DNA of 64,000 bases from Faecalicatena contorta (GCF_021531975.1 NZ_JAFBIY010000001.1:1-64000), one strand, 5' to 3'. Shown: positions 17,264-26,177, counted from the first letter of the stretch. Translations and numbers: made by a program. Notes: generated from the sequence alone by a model not told the origin.

Positions 17264-17292
17264 AAAAACTATCAAGAAGAAAGGGATTAAAA

Positions 17293-17589
17293 ATGTTCAT
17301 TAAATATATAACAAAAATGTTCCTGTATTTGATTATTGCAGTAATGACATTAATTTGTTGGTTTATAAAAATCCCGATGATGTTGGGAAATATTTTACTT
17401 TACTTTTTATCAATTGTTTTTATATTGACAGGTGTTTTAAGTTATGGATTTGCACTGGAGTCTGCAAGCGAATGTTGTCGAATGATAATAATTGGCATGA
17501 CGTTTGGGGCAATACCAGACTTTGTCCCATTTTTGGGAAAAAGTTTAGAGACATTAGTTGAAAAGCTGTTGATTATGACAAATGAATAA
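17293..17589 (+). CDS. Small membrane protein
   Basis: This 98-residue protein has two strongly hydrophobic segments, at about 8-28 and 32-52. A third, moderately hydrophobic stretch around 65-80 ends in PDFVPFLGKSLETLVEKLL. The ATG at 17,293 is preferred, since a longer frame from 17,164 would run through the iterons. I do not recognise a family. It is the last gene of the mobile region and is followed by a terminator. Confidence 0.55.
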   Translation: MFIKYITKMFLYLIIAVMTLICWFIKIPMMLGNILLYFLSIVFILTGVLSYGFALESASECCRMIIIGMTFGAIPDFVPFLGKSLETLVEKLLIMTNE

Positions 17590-17601
17590 TAAAGTCGATA
17601 T

Positions 17602-17636
17602 GAAAGAGGGCTATGAAAGGCTCTCTTTTCTTTTTT
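17602..17636 (+). terminator. Terminator at the right end of the mobile module
   Basis: GAAAGAG pairs with CTCTTTTC around a 14-base loop and is followed by CTTTTTT. It closes the recombinase/TnpV transcript before the cpaF junction. Confidence 0.6.
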
Positions 17637-17730
17637 GTGGCTGAGAAATAGCCAAGGTAATAACGTTATATACAGCGTGTATTATGTACAGATATTGTAT
17701 TTATGCATGATGGGAGAATGAGGAGTCCAT

Positions 17731-18120
17731 ATAAAGGCTCTGAATACCGGTCATGATGGCAGTCTGAGTACCGGTCATGCCAATAGTCCGGGGGATATGT
17801 TGAGCCGTCTGGAAACAATGGTGCTTATGGGAATGAATCTTCCGCTTGCGGCAATTCAGAGACAGATCGCGTCGGGAATTGACGTAATCGTTCATCTGGG
17901 AAGGCTCAGGGACAAGAGCCGTAAAGTCCTGGAGGTAACGGAGGTACTGGATTACTGTGACGGTGAGATCAGACTGAACCCATTGTATGTGTATGAAGAG
18001 ACAGGTGAAAAGAATGGCAGAATTCAGGGTAAATGGGAAAAGAAAGGAGAACTCAGACAGAAAGAGAAGTTACTGGCAGCAGGATATATGTCAAAAAGAA
18101 AAGATCATAATGAGCTTTAA
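17731..18120 (+). pseudogene. cpaF: 3' fragment of cpaF/tadA pilus ATPase
   Basis: The frame opens in KALNTGHDGSLSTGHANSPG and continues with DMLSRLETMVLMG and the SGIDVIVHLGRLRDKSRKVLEV region, which is the C-terminal part of CpaF secretion ATPases. The N-terminal part with the Walker A and B boxes is missing, and an in-frame TGA sits at 17,719, so the gene is cut by the element. The break is at the conserved His-box coding region, where TACCGGTCATG occurs twice, 23 bases apart (17,745 and 17,768). The end overlaps tadB by 11 bases, as in an intact Tad operon. The 5' part should lie beyond the left edge of the mobile region. Confidence 0.85.
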
Positions 18121-18802
18121 GACTACAGGCTTTGTCGGAGTGAGTGCCTGGATCTTCTATCGTTCTGTGTGGGTAATTCCTTTCCTTCTTCCCATCTGGA
18201 TATGGTATTACAAAGGACTTTGCCGGGAGTGTATCCGCAGAAAGCAGCAGGAATTTCTGATCCAGTTTAAGGAGATGATTCAGGCAATATCCGCTGCATT
18301 GCACACCGGATATTCTGTTGAAAATGCAATACGGGCAAGTTATGAGGAGCTTCGGGTATTGTATAGCGAGGATACATTGCTTATGCAGGAGCTAAAGCTT
18401 CTGGTTCGGCAGCTGAGGATCCAGATACCTGTAGAACAGGCGATAGAAGACATGGCGCAGAAGACCGAGCTTGAGGATGTGGAAAGCTTTGCGGCTGTTT
18501 TCGCAGCAGCCAAACGAAGCGGCGGGGATATGATAGCGATTATTCGGAATACATCGGGACAGATTGCGGATAAGATCGATGTGAAACGTGAGATCGGCAC
18601 AATCCTGGCAGCAAAAAAGTATGAATTCAAAGTCATGACGATAGTTCCGTATATGATGATTGCCTATATGACGTTAAGCTTTCCGGAATTCCTGTCATGT
18701 CTGTATGGAAATATATTGGGGACGGGAGTGATGACAATATGTTTCGCAGTATATTTGACCGCCTATTATCTTGGTATAAGAATCATCGAGATCGAAGTCT
18801 GA
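18110..18802 (+). CDS. tadB: TadB-like pilus assembly platform protein
   Basis: This 230-residue inner-membrane protein has a type II secretion F domain: membrane segments near 15-32, 175-195 and 205-225, and the central helical domain with FKEMIQAISAALHTGYSVENAI. In Tad systems it forms, with TadC, the platform energised by CpaF. The ATG at 18,110 overlaps the cpaF end. It is probably no longer expressed from its original promoter, because the operon is interrupted upstream. Confidence 0.8.
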   Translation: MSFKTTGFVGVSAWIFYRSVWVIPFLLPIWIWYYKGLCRECIRRKQQEFLIQFKEMIQAISAALHTGYSVENAIRASYEELRVLYSEDTLLMQELKLLVRQLRIQIPVEQAIEDMAQKTELEDVESFAAVFAAAKRSGGDMIAIIRNTSGQIADKIDVKREIGTILAAKKYEFKVMTIVPYMMIAYMTLSFPEFLSCLYGNILGTGVMTICFAVYLTAYYLGIRIIEIEV

Positions 18803-20010
18803 TGGTTATCATCGTGATAGTGATATTTGGAGCAGGTGTGGTACTGCTGATATCGGATTATCGCGAGTCTGTATCAGAGATTTCGGGTGGGATTACGAGG
18901 AATTCTTATGGAAAAGGAACGAGGACGGAAATGCTTCAGGTGCGGATAGCCGGGGAAAAAGAAGCGTCGGAAGTAGAAGTTGCAGTATCGGAGAAGGCAT
19001 ATTCAGCGCAGGAGATGCAGGAGGTATTCCGCCGCGTAACGGAAAAAATGGATCAGTGGATACTCGGCAGTAATAAGAGCCTGGAATATGTGGATTCGGA
19101 TATGCATCTGATTACGGAGGTGCCGGGTGAACCGATTGATGTAATGTGGGAATTGAGCAGCTATGATGTGATGAATGTATATGGAGAACTGAATGAAGAG
19201 AAACTTGTGACGGAAGGCACACTTGTTACGTTGCATGCAGTACTGACATACCGGGAAGACAGAAGTCGGCAGGCGCTTTATGAGTGTTCCGTTATGGTTT
19301 ATCCGAAAATGAGAACAGAGGCGGAGAAAGTGAAGAAAGAGCTTTCGGATGCGATCCGGGAAAAGGATGAGAAGACACAGACAGAAGAAAAGCTTATTCT
19401 GCCGAATGAAGTGGATGGGAAAAAAGTACAGTTTTATCGTGTCATGGAAAAAAGAGGTTTTGTCTTATTGATTCTGGCAGTCATCATGACAGTTCTATTA
19501 TATGCTCTGGAACGGCAGAACCGGTGGAAAGAAGATGCAAAACGAAGAAGGCAGATGGAACTGGATTATCCGGAGATTATCAGTAAGCTGACACTCCTTC
19601 TTGGAGCCGGGATGACAGTGAAACGTGCATGGAAAAAGATTGCAGAAGATTATGGAAAAGGAAAAGACAGGCGGGGAATCCGTTATGCTTATGAAGAAAT
19701 GGTATATACCTGTCATGAAATGGACAGTGGAATCATGGAATCAGAAAGCTATGAGCGGTTTGGCAGGAGGTGCGGCACGCAGGAATATCTGAAGCTTGGT
19801 GCGTTACTTTCGCAGAATCTGCGAAAAGGAACAAAGGGGCTGGGAGATATGATGCAGATGGAGGCTGTGCAGGCATTTGCAGAGCGAAAAGCAAGAGCCA
19901 GGAGGCTTGGAGAAGAAGCGGGGACAAAGCTTTTGCTCCCGATGTTCCTTATGCTTTTCGTAGTTCTTATCATTGTCATTATTCCCGCATTTCTTTCTAT
20001 ACAGTTATAG
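18739..20010 (+). CDS. tadC: TadC-like pilus assembly platform protein
   Basis: This protein of about 423 residues has an N-terminal membrane anchor (LMVIIVIVIFGAGVVLLI) and an extracytoplasmic stretch of about 200 residues. It then has a second membrane segment near 255 and a C-terminal type II secretion F domain (ISKLTLLLGAGMTVKRAW), ending in a hydrophobic helix. The large external insert is unlike classic TadC but occurs in clostridial Tad loci. ATG 18,739 has a GGGAG site. ATG 18,802, overlapping the tadB stop as TGATG, is an alternative. Confidence 0.75.
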   Translation: MFRSIFDRLLSWYKNHRDRSLMVIIVIVIFGAGVVLLISDYRESVSEISGGITRNSYGKGTRTEMLQVRIAGEKEASEVEVAVSEKAYSAQEMQEVFRRVTEKMDQWILGSNKSLEYVDSDMHLITEVPGEPIDVMWELSSYDVMNVYGELNEEKLVTEGTLVTLHAVLTYREDRSRQALYECSVMVYPKMRTEAEKVKKELSDAIREKDEKTQTEEKLILPNEVDGKKVQFYRVMEKRGFVLLILAVIMTVLLYALERQNRWKEDAKRRRQMELDYPEIISKLTLLLGAGMTVKRAWKKIAEDYGKGKDRRGIRYAYEEMVYTCHEMDSGIMESESYERFGRRCGTQEYLKLGALLSQNLRKGTKGLGDMMQMEAVQAFAERKARARRLGEEAGTKLLLPMFLMLFVVLIIVIIPAFLSIQL

Positions 20011-20021
20011 GAGGGGAATAT

Positions 20022-20204
20022 ATGTGGAGAATGTGGATTTCTAATATCAGAAACATATTAAAAGAAGAAAAAGGAATTGGTGTGGTAGAGATCATACTGA
20101 TACTGGTAGTCTTGATCGGGCTTGTGCTTATTTTTAAATCCCAGCTTACCAGTCTGGTACAGACGATTTTTGAAAAAATCACCAGTGAAAGTGCAGGAAT
20201 ATAA
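20022..20204 (+). CDS. Flp-type pilin
   Basis: This 60-residue prepilin has a basic leader, KEEKG followed by IGVVE, which matches the G(x4)E rule for prepilin peptidase (Gly18, Glu23). A single hydrophobic helix, VVEIILILVVLIGLVLIF, follows. It would be the major subunit of the Tad fibre. The ribosome binding site is AGGAGGGG, 11 bases after tadC. Confidence 0.85.
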   Translation: MWRMWISNIRNILKEEKGIGVVEIILILVVLIGLVLIFKSQLTSLVQTIFEKITSESAGI

Positions 20205-20208
20205 GGAA

Positions 20209-21573
20209 ATGAAAAAAGGGGAAGTTACGGCATATTTAAGCCTTGTCTTTATTTTGCTTGTATCTCTTGTGGGAGCAGTCATGGAAAGTGCTTCCATACA
20301 GCTTGCCAAGAATTACCGGAGAGCAGACATGAACCGGGCGATCGAATGTATTTTTGCAGAATACCAGAAGGAGCTTCTGGAAGAATATGATGTATTTGCA
20401 CTAGAAGGAAGTTATGAAACAGGTTCTTATGCGGAAAATAATCTGCTGGAAAGGCTGGCTTTCTATGGGGCAGGAAACGCAGAACAAAAGATCGCACGCA
20501 TACAGTTTTTGACGGATCATGGCTGCCAGTCTTTTTTGCAGCAGGTCAACGCATATATGGAGCATAAGTATGGGTTAGACCGGGTAAAGGAATGGATGGG
20601 AAAGACAGATGTATGGAGGCAGCAGGAAGAAAAGACAGAAGAAATAGGAGAAGAAGGAAGTAAGAAACAAGAGCAGTTGGCAGATCTTCTGGGCGAAAAT
20701 GCGGTTGAGCTTCCCCCTGAAAATAATCCGATCCATCATATGGAGGGTTTACAGCAGCGCTCGCTTCTGGATCTGGTAATGCCGAAGGGCTCGGCAGTTT
20801 CTTCGAAAAGCATAGAGTTGTCGGGGACTTTGCCATTCCGGGAGAGGAATACAGGGTATGGAGATTTCTCAGATGTGGAAGATATGGACAGTACGGCTTC
20901 AACCCTTTTATTTGGTGAATACATACTGGAACATTTTCGGACAGCTGTGAAGGAAGACCCCACAGGAACACTGGATTATGAGGTGGAGTATATTCTGGCA
21001 GGGAAGGAAAGTGACAGTGAGAATCTGGAGGAGACAGTAAAGAAGATTCTGCTTATGCGCTTTGTTCCTAATTATGCATTCCTGCAGACAGATGCATCTA
21101 TGAAGGCTGAGGCAGAAGCACTGTCACTTACATTATGTTCACTTCTGGCTGTTCCGGCAATTACGGAAGCTGCGGCGCAGGTGATTCTTCTTGCCTGGGC
21201 ATATGGAGAATCGATTATAGACATAAGAGCACTTCTTGGAGGAAATAAAGTCCCGGTTGTGAAATCCAGAGAAACATGGCAGCTTTCTTTATCGTCTCTT
21301 CTGACACTTGGAACGGATCAGGACAGCCAAAGCGGATTGGATGCACTGGGCGGGCTTGCATATAAAGATTATTTGCGTATGCTTCTGTTTCTTGCCCGGA
21401 AGGAAGAGAGCGGACTGCGGACGCTGGATATGATAGAGCAGAACATGCAAAACGAACTGGGCCAGACTTATTTTCGGGCTGATTATTGTATCAGCCGGAT
21501 GGAAATTATGACGACCTGCACTTTGCGCAGAGGAATTACCTATCAGTTCCCGACATATTTTGGATATCAGTAA
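20209..21573 (+). CDS. DUF5702-like Tad locus protein
   Basis: This protein of about 454 residues has a short basic N-terminus and one membrane segment (AYLSLVFILLVSLVGAVMES). A long extracytoplasmic part with an acidic low-complexity stretch near 140-170 follows. The opening, with GEVTAYLSL...ESA and a YQKELLEEYDVFAL segment, is typical of DUF5702 proteins in clostridial Tad loci, probably pseudopilin-like minor components. ATG 20,209 starts 4 bases after the pilin stop. Confidence 0.7.
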   Translation: MKKGEVTAYLSLVFILLVSLVGAVMESASIQLAKNYRRADMNRAIECIFAEYQKELLEEYDVFALEGSYETGSYAENNLLERLAFYGAGNAEQKIARIQFLTDHGCQSFLQQVNAYMEHKYGLDRVKEWMGKTDVWRQQEEKTEEIGEEGSKKQEQLADLLGENAVELPPENNPIHHMEGLQQRSLLDLVMPKGSAVSSKSIELSGTLPFRERNTGYGDFSDVEDMDSTASTLLFGEYILEHFRTAVKEDPTGTLDYEVEYILAGKESDSENLEETVKKILLMRFVPNYAFLQTDASMKAEAEALSLTLCSLLAVPAITEAAAQVILLAWAYGESIIDIRALLGGNKVPVVKSRETWQLSLSSLLTLGTDQDSQSGLDALGGLAYKDYLRMLLFLARKEESGLRTLDMIEQNMQNELGQTYFRADYCISRMEIMTTCTLRRGITYQFPTYFGYQ

Positions 21574-21677
21574 AGGACAGACAGGTACAGATGCCCTTCC
21601 GGCTCTGTAAAAGCGAATCAAATGCTTGTTCAAGCATAAACACTCATGAATATATAAGGAAAGGAGAAGGATTCGTG

Positions 21678-22481
21678 ATGCCTAAAATAAAACACTCCTC
21701 ACACCCAAATTCTTTTATCTATTCCGGGAGGGTATCTGTACCTGTCTGTAAAAGAGGAAGTATTACTGTAGAAGCGGCGCTTGCAGTTCCGATTTTCTTC
21801 CTGGCTGTTGTGAGTCTTCTATATTTAATGGAGATAATGGCAGTCCGTACAGCGGTGCGAAGTGGTCTGCAGGCAGCGGGTAAGGAACTGGCACAGGAGG
21901 CTTATGTGATGGCGGTGGCTTCCCCGCGTAAGCTGGAGGCAGATATCGTACATACCATTGGCGCAGAGAGGCTGGAAAGAAGTATTGTTGAAGGCGGAAG
22001 TGGAGGGATACATTGTGAAGGCTCCTACATTTCTGTATCAACAGGAATCGGGGAATTGCGGGCGAGCTATAAAGTGCATATCCCGGTTCCGGTATTTCAC
22101 ATTCCTTCGATCTCCTATGCAGAGTCTATGCGAATAAAAGCATGGACGGGCTATGAGAAAAGCCTGCTCGGAAATGCGGATGACGAGATTGTATACGTGA
22201 CAGAAACGGGAATTGTATATCACAAGGATTATCATTGCACGCATCTGGAATTGTCGATTCGTATGGTTCCAGGTTCCGAGATCGCTTCCCTTCGGAATGA
22301 GAACGGAGGAAAATATTATCCGTGTGAACATTGCGGGAGGGGAGCTTCCGGTGGGGTATACATTACCGGGGACGGGGATCGTTATCACAGTTCTTTGTCC
22401 TGCAGTGGACTTAAGAGGACGGTTTATGCAGTTCCGTTATCAGAGGTCATTGGGAAGGGGGCGTGTTCCAGGTGCGGATAA
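21678..22481 (+). CDS. TadE-like pseudopilin with C-terminal cysteine pairs
   Basis: This 267-residue protein has the TadE signature GSITVEAALAVPIFFL (residues about 27-42), where Glu fits the prepilin peptidase rule. The C-terminal 90 residues carry two similar units ending in CEHCG and CSRCG, each with an upstream Tyr-His...Cys, which suggests disulfides or bound metal outside the cell. Both the ATG at 21,678 and the GTG just before it follow AAGGAGAAGG. Confidence 0.8.
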   Translation: MPKIKHSSHPNSFIYSGRVSVPVCKRGSITVEAALAVPIFFLAVVSLLYLMEIMAVRTAVRSGLQAAGKELAQEAYVMAVASPRKLEADIVHTIGAERLERSIVEGGSGGIHCEGSYISVSTGIGELRASYKVHIPVPVFHIPSISYAESMRIKAWTGYEKSLLGNADDEIVYVTETGIVYHKDYHCTHLELSIRMVPGSEIASLRNENGGKYYPCEHCGRGASGGVYITGDGDRYHSSLSCSGLKRTVYAVPLSEVIGKGACSRCG

Positions 22482-22909
22482 ATACGGAAATGATTTGTCT
22501 GGGGATACTGGTGCTACTTTCATATATAGATATAAAGAAAAGAGAAGTGCCCATACAAATGCTACTGGCAGCTGCGGCAGGGGCAAATCTATATCACATT
22601 ATGTTTAGAGAGCAGGACATATGGCTTTTGCTCGGCGGTGCTATTGTAGGATTCCTGTTTCTGGGTATCAGTTTTATTACGCGGGAAAGTCTGGGGTATG
22701 GAGACAGCTGGGGTATCGTAATTCTGGGAGTATATCTGGGACTTTGGAGACTTCTGGAGGTTCTTTTTGGAGCCTTCTTTCTCTCGGGAGTGATCTCTGC
22801 TGTGCTCCTGTGCAAAAAGAAAATGTCGAGAGAAAGTACACTTCCGTTTTATCCGTTTTTAACTTGTGGTTATGTGCTGGTATTGCTGTCGGAAGGTGGG
22901 AAGCTATGA
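22463..22909 (+). CDS. A24-family prepilin peptidase
   Basis: This 148-residue, multi-pass membrane aspartyl protease has the two catalytic Asp in SYIDIKKREVP and GYGD. It cleaves the leaders of the Flp pilin and TadE-like proteins of this locus. It overlaps both neighbours: its start lies within the TadE-like gene, and it ends ATGA over the next start. GTG 22,463 is used; GTG 22,472 or ATG 22,490 are possible. Confidence 0.85.
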   Translation: MFQVRINTEMICLGILVLLSYIDIKKREVPIQMLLAAAAGANLYHIMFREQDIWLLLGGAIVGFLFLGISFITRESLGYGDSWGIVILGVYLGLWRLLEVLFGAFFLSGVISAVLLCKKKMSRESTLPFYPFLTCGYVLVLLSEGGKL

Positions 22910-23313
22910 GAGGATATACAGTCGAAATGGCATTTTTGATGCCGATGATCTTGCTGATTTTCATGGGAAGTATATTTGGTGTCTTTTACTATCATGATAA
23001 AAACATCATTGCCGGAGCCGCATATGAAACGGCAGTCGTCGGGAGTACAAAAGCAAGAGAAAAGAAAGGTGCAGATGCGCAGGAATTGCAGACACTGTTT
23101 CAGGACAGAGTCGATGGGAAATGTATTTTATTTAGCGGAGCAGACGCGGAAATAGAAGTAAATGAAAAAGAGGTTACAGTGAGTGCAAAAGCATCAGCGA
23201 AAAGGATGAGATTATCTGTCATGAAAAAGGCTGTGGTTACGAAACCGGAGCAGAGAATCAGAGATGTTCGCAGAATAAAGGAGCTTGGAAATGGAACGCA
23301 AAATGACAATTGA
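22906..23313 (+). CDS. Second TadE-like pseudopilin
   Basis: This 135-residue protein starts almost directly with a pseudopilin helix, YTVEMAFLMPMILLIFMGSIFGVFYY. A short extracytoplasmic domain follows. Like other Tad minor pilins it would be processed by the peptidase encoded just before, whose stop it overlaps as ATGA. Confidence 0.75.
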   Translation: MRGYTVEMAFLMPMILLIFMGSIFGVFYYHDKNIIAGAAYETAVVGSTKAREKKGADAQELQTLFQDRVDGKCILFSGADAEIEVNEKEVTVSAKASAKRMRLSVMKKAVVTKPEQRIRDVRRIKELGNGTQNDN

Positions 23314-23989
23314 AGAACAGACAATATATCAGGAAGATTATCAGATGAGAATGTTAGCGGCAAATGATATACCGGGGCTTCTCTGTGTGAGTGGAAGAGG
23401 TGTCAACGGAAGCAGCTACTATGACTATAATGTCAGTGGAAAGATATCAATGAAAGCCATGTTCGAAAAAAATACAATTACGGGTGATGATCTTCAACGA
23501 TTTCTCGGAGAACTGGAAAAAGTGATCGAAGAGGTAAAAAAGTATCTTTTGAATATACATTGTATCTTACTAAAACCGGAGTACATCTATTATGAAGAAG
23601 GAAAATATTATTTTTGTTATTATCCGCTGGGAAAGGATGATTTCTGGGAAGAATTTCACGGATTGACAGAATACTTTGTGAAACATGCAGATTATCAGGA
23701 TGCATCCTGTGTACAGATGGTATTTTTGCTTCACAAGGAAACGATGGAGGAAAACTATAGCTTACAAAAGATCATCAGTGAATGTCTCACGAAACAGGAC
23801 AATGAAATAGAAGAAGAGCCGGAATATGACCAGACAGAACATGACTGGATAGCAGAGCAGGAGATGGGCAATGTGATCATGGAAGAGACAGAAAATATGT
23901 GGACTCCTGTAAAAAGATTCTTGAATCGTCACAGGAAGCCCAAATGGGGAGATTGGGATGGACTGTATATAGAGGAAGAAGAGCTGTAG
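23291..23989 (+). CDS. DUF6382-like Tad locus protein without FHA domain
   Basis: This 232-residue soluble protein resembles the DUF6382 domain (YQMRMLAANDIPGLL, then YEEGKYYFCYYPL) that commonly lies in front of an FHA domain in clostridial Tad loci. Here the C-terminus is a short acidic and then basic tail with no FHA fold. AAGGAG and ATG 23,291 decide the start, inside the end of the previous gene. It is the last gene of the pilus cluster. Confidence 0.65.
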   Translation: MERKMTIEEQTIYQEDYQMRMLAANDIPGLLCVSGRGVNGSSYYDYNVSGKISMKAMFEKNTITGDDLQRFLGELEKVIEEVKKYLLNIHCILLKPEYIYYEEGKYYFCYYPLGKDDFWEEFHGLTEYFVKHADYQDASCVQMVFLLHKETMEENYSLQKIISECLTKQDNEIEEEPEYDQTEHDWIAEQEMGNVIMEETENMWTPVKRFLNRHRKPKWGDWDGLYIEEEEL

Positions 23990-24065
23990 AAGGATATTGA
24001 ATTTTTGCATTTCTTACATATATAATAAAAATAAGGAAAGTAAGGAATGCAAGGAGGATATTTGT

Positions 24066-24314
24066 ATGGATATGGCTAAGCTTACATCGAAAGGGCAAAT
24101 AACGATACCTATTGATGTTCGTAGAAAACTAGGATTAAAGAAAGGTGATAAAGTGATTTTTATCGAAAAAGGACAGGATATAGTAATAAAAAATGCGTCA
24201 TTACAAACCTTTTTTGATGCTCAGGAAGAGTTTCGGGGAGAAGCAGAAAGATTAGGTTTAATGACTGAGGAAGACGTAGTTAATATGATAAAAGAAATAC
24301 GGAAAGGGAAATAA
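24066..24314 (+). CDS. AbrB/MazE-type antitoxin
   Basis: This 82-residue protein has a swapped-hairpin AbrB domain: KLTSKGQITIPIDVRRKLGLKKGDKVIFI. A C-terminal helical tail binds the toxin. AAGGAGG precedes ATG 24,066. It is followed by a PIN toxin with one base between them, the usual antitoxin-first order. It would repress its own operon. Confidence 0.88.
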   Translation: MDMAKLTSKGQITIPIDVRRKLGLKKGDKVIFIEKGQDIVIKNASLQTFFDAQEEFRGEAERLGLMTEEDVVNMIKEIRKGK

Positions 24315-24315
24315 T

Positions 24316-24723
24316 ATGCGTATTATGCTGGATACGAATGTGCTGGTTTCGGCACTTCTGTTTCCAACAGATAAAATGAATCAATTATTTGAAATAATTA
24401 TTAGTCGCCATACGATGGTTCTTTCTGATTATATAGTAGATGAATTAATAGAAGTGGTGCACAGGAAATTTCCCAATAAGATGGATGCTATTAGCAGAAT
24501 GCTTAAAATATGGAATTATGAATTGATTTGTACACCTCAAATTTATTATAAAGTGGAAGATATTATAATTAGAGATTATAAGGACTATCCGATACTTTTT
24601 GTGGGATTATCTGGGCAGATAGATATTTTGGTGACAGGAGATAAAGATTTTCATAATTTAGAAATCAAGCAATTTGAAATTTTAACTCCTTCTGAATTTT
24701 TAGAAAAATATGGAACGGAATAG
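24316..24723 (+). CDS. PIN-domain toxin (VapC-like RNase)
   Basis: This 135-residue PIN nuclease has the first acidic residue in MLDTNVL, a further Glu in VDELIE, and TGDKDF near the C-terminus. These residues hold the metal that cuts RNA. The gene order and one-base spacing from the AbrB-type antitoxin make a complete type II toxin-antitoxin pair. It is AT-richer than the pilus genes, suggesting later arrival. Confidence 0.85.
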   Translation: MRIMLDTNVLVSALLFPTDKMNQLFEIIISRHTMVLSDYIVDELIEVVHRKFPNKMDAISRMLKIWNYELICTPQIYYKVEDIIIRDYKDYPILFVGLSGQIDILVTGDKDFHNLEIKQFEILTPSEFLEKYGTE

Positions 24724-24768
24724 CCAATATTTGTTGACATCCCCAGGAAAGGGTGAGAAAATCATGGT

Positions 24769-25395
24769 ATGAAAGAGACTTATGGATATCAGAAAAGACC
24801 AATATGTACGATGATTATTGCAGGGATGAATATTGCTGTATTTTTTGTACTTTCCTTTAGGGGAATGACGGAAGATGCGGGTTTTCTGCTTGAAAATGGT
24901 GCTTCTTATGCGCCGTATATCCTGGAGCGGGGAGAGTATTACCGCCTGTTCACAAGTATGTTCCTGCATTTTGGTTTTGAGCATTTGATGAATAATATGC
25001 TTATGCTTCTGGTTATTGGATGGAATCTGGAGCGGGAACTGGGAAAGATCCGTTTCCTGTTAATTTATTTATGCAGTGGTCTGTGTGGAAATGTTCTTTC
25101 GCTGTGGTTGGATGTCCACACAGGTAGTTATGCGGTTGCGGCAGGTGCATCCGGTGCGGTGTTTGGTATCATCGGTGCACTTTTATATGTAGCCATTCGC
25201 AACCATGGAAGAGTTGGAAATGTGACGGGCAGAGGTCTTCTTTTTATGGCAGTAATGAGCTTATACTATGGTTTTACAAGCGAAGGTGTGGATAATTTCG
25301 CTCACATAGGTGGCTTACTGTTAGGATTTCTTCTGGCTGTTTTGTTATATTGGAAGACGAAGCGTAAACGTAGTGGCAACGTGTGGAACGGATGA
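24769..25395 (+). CDS. Rhomboid family intramembrane serine protease
   Basis: This 208-residue protein has about six membrane helices. It has the catalytic Ser in GASGAVFG, the His in DNFAHIGG, and the conserved HLMNN segment. Rhomboids cut single-pass membrane proteins within the membrane; the substrate here is unknown. Its last 51 bases overlap the end of the convergent histidine kinase gene. Confidence 0.9.
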   Translation: MKETYGYQKRPICTMIIAGMNIAVFFVLSFRGMTEDAGFLLENGASYAPYILERGEYYRLFTSMFLHFGFEHLMNNMLMLLVIGWNLERELGKIRFLLIYLCSGLCGNVLSLWLDVHTGSYAVAAGASGAVFGIIGALLYVAIRNHGRVGNVTGRGLLFMAVMSLYYGFTSEGVDNFAHIGGLLLGFLLAVLLYWKTKRKRSGNVWNG

Positions 25396-26091
25396 TACAG
25401 AGAGGCTTCCGCCATGTGCTTTTGCAATGCGGCTGCAGACGGCGAGACCCAGTCCGGTTCCATCTTTCTTATAGGTAACGAAAGGTGTGAAGATGGATTG
25501 CAGCTTTTCCGGTTCGATGCCGCAGCCGTTATCGGTAACGGATACCACAAGTAGGGAATCTTCGATTCCTGTACACAGTATGATGGACGGATGGGAATGC
25601 TTATCATATGTGGTATCGTTCACAGCATCTCTGGCATTCCTCAGAAGATTCAGTAGTAGCTCCCGAAGCTTTACGGTATCGGCCTGAATCTCCGGAAGGT
25701 GTTCAGGAATTTCAGAGGTAAATTCAATATCCGTTTCGACCAGTGAAGCGGCAAAAGACAGAGCCACTGTCCTCAGGAATGTACTTGTGTGAAGTGTTGC
25801 AAGGGTGATTCTACTGCCGTTATTATAGGAAGATAATTCTTCCAGAAGAAGCTTCATATATTCGAGATCCTGACGCATGGTATCCCAGTGCCGGAAAGTA
25901 TGTACTTCAGGATGCTGAGACTCGATCAGTTGAAGTGTGCTGTATACAAGTGTAAGTGGATTGCGAATCTCGTGACTTATGGTGCTGAGTTCCGTCTGAT
26001 GTGTTTCAAGAAGACGTGTAAGGAGCTCTTTTTTTTCGGAGCTTTCTTCCATAATCTGTTGTAATTTGTCATAATCAGTCTCTGTAAACAT
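25345..26091 (-). CDS. Soluble sensor histidine kinase
   Basis: This 248-residue kinase has a short coiled N-terminus and the phosphoacceptor motif STISHEIRNPL (near residue 40). Its HATPase domain has N-box LLRNARDAV, DNGCGIEP and GTGLGLAV. It lacks membrane segments and a sensor domain, and no response regulator is adjacent, so it is an orphan cytoplasmic kinase resembling the core of sporulation or KinB-type enzymes. Its 3' end overlaps the rhomboid gene tail to tail. Confidence 0.8.
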   Translation of the reverse strand: MFTETDYDKLQQIMEESSEKKELLTRLLETHQTELSTISHEIRNPLTLVYSTLQLIESQHPEVHTFRHWDTMRQDLEYMKLLLEELSSYNNGSRITLATLHTSTFLRTVALSFAASLVETDIEFTSEIPEHLPEIQADTVKLRELLLNLLRNARDAVNDTTYDKHSHPSIILCTGIEDSLLVVSVTDNGCGIEPEKLQSIFTPFVTYKKDGTGLGLAVCSRIAKAHGGSLSVSSVPHVATTFTLRLPI

Positions 26092-26177
26092 GCTATTTAC
26101 CGCCCTTTCTGAAGTATCAGTTTAGCATTGGCGGATAAAATAATCAACTACAAATAATAGAAAGAAGGAAGACAGAT

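Larger units (their letters stand above)
1..17730. mobile_element. Composite mobile region interrupting cpaF
   Basis: This stretch holds two IS91-like copies, candidate resistance genes, a hairpin-rich block, a yjdF unit and a three-recombinase module. It stops where a 5'-truncated cpaF begins at about 17,731. An in-frame TGA at 17,719 lies just before the cpaF homology, so the join is abrupt. The left end is outside the window, because base 1 already lies in an IS copy. It is probably several elements nested in one site. The exact right attachment site cannot be read without the missing left junction. Confidence 0.7.

Noticed and set aside
17164-17292. Longer N-terminus for the small membrane protein
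   Set aside because: The extension would be encoded by iterons whose period is not a multiple of three; ATG 17,293 has its own AGAAAGGGA site.
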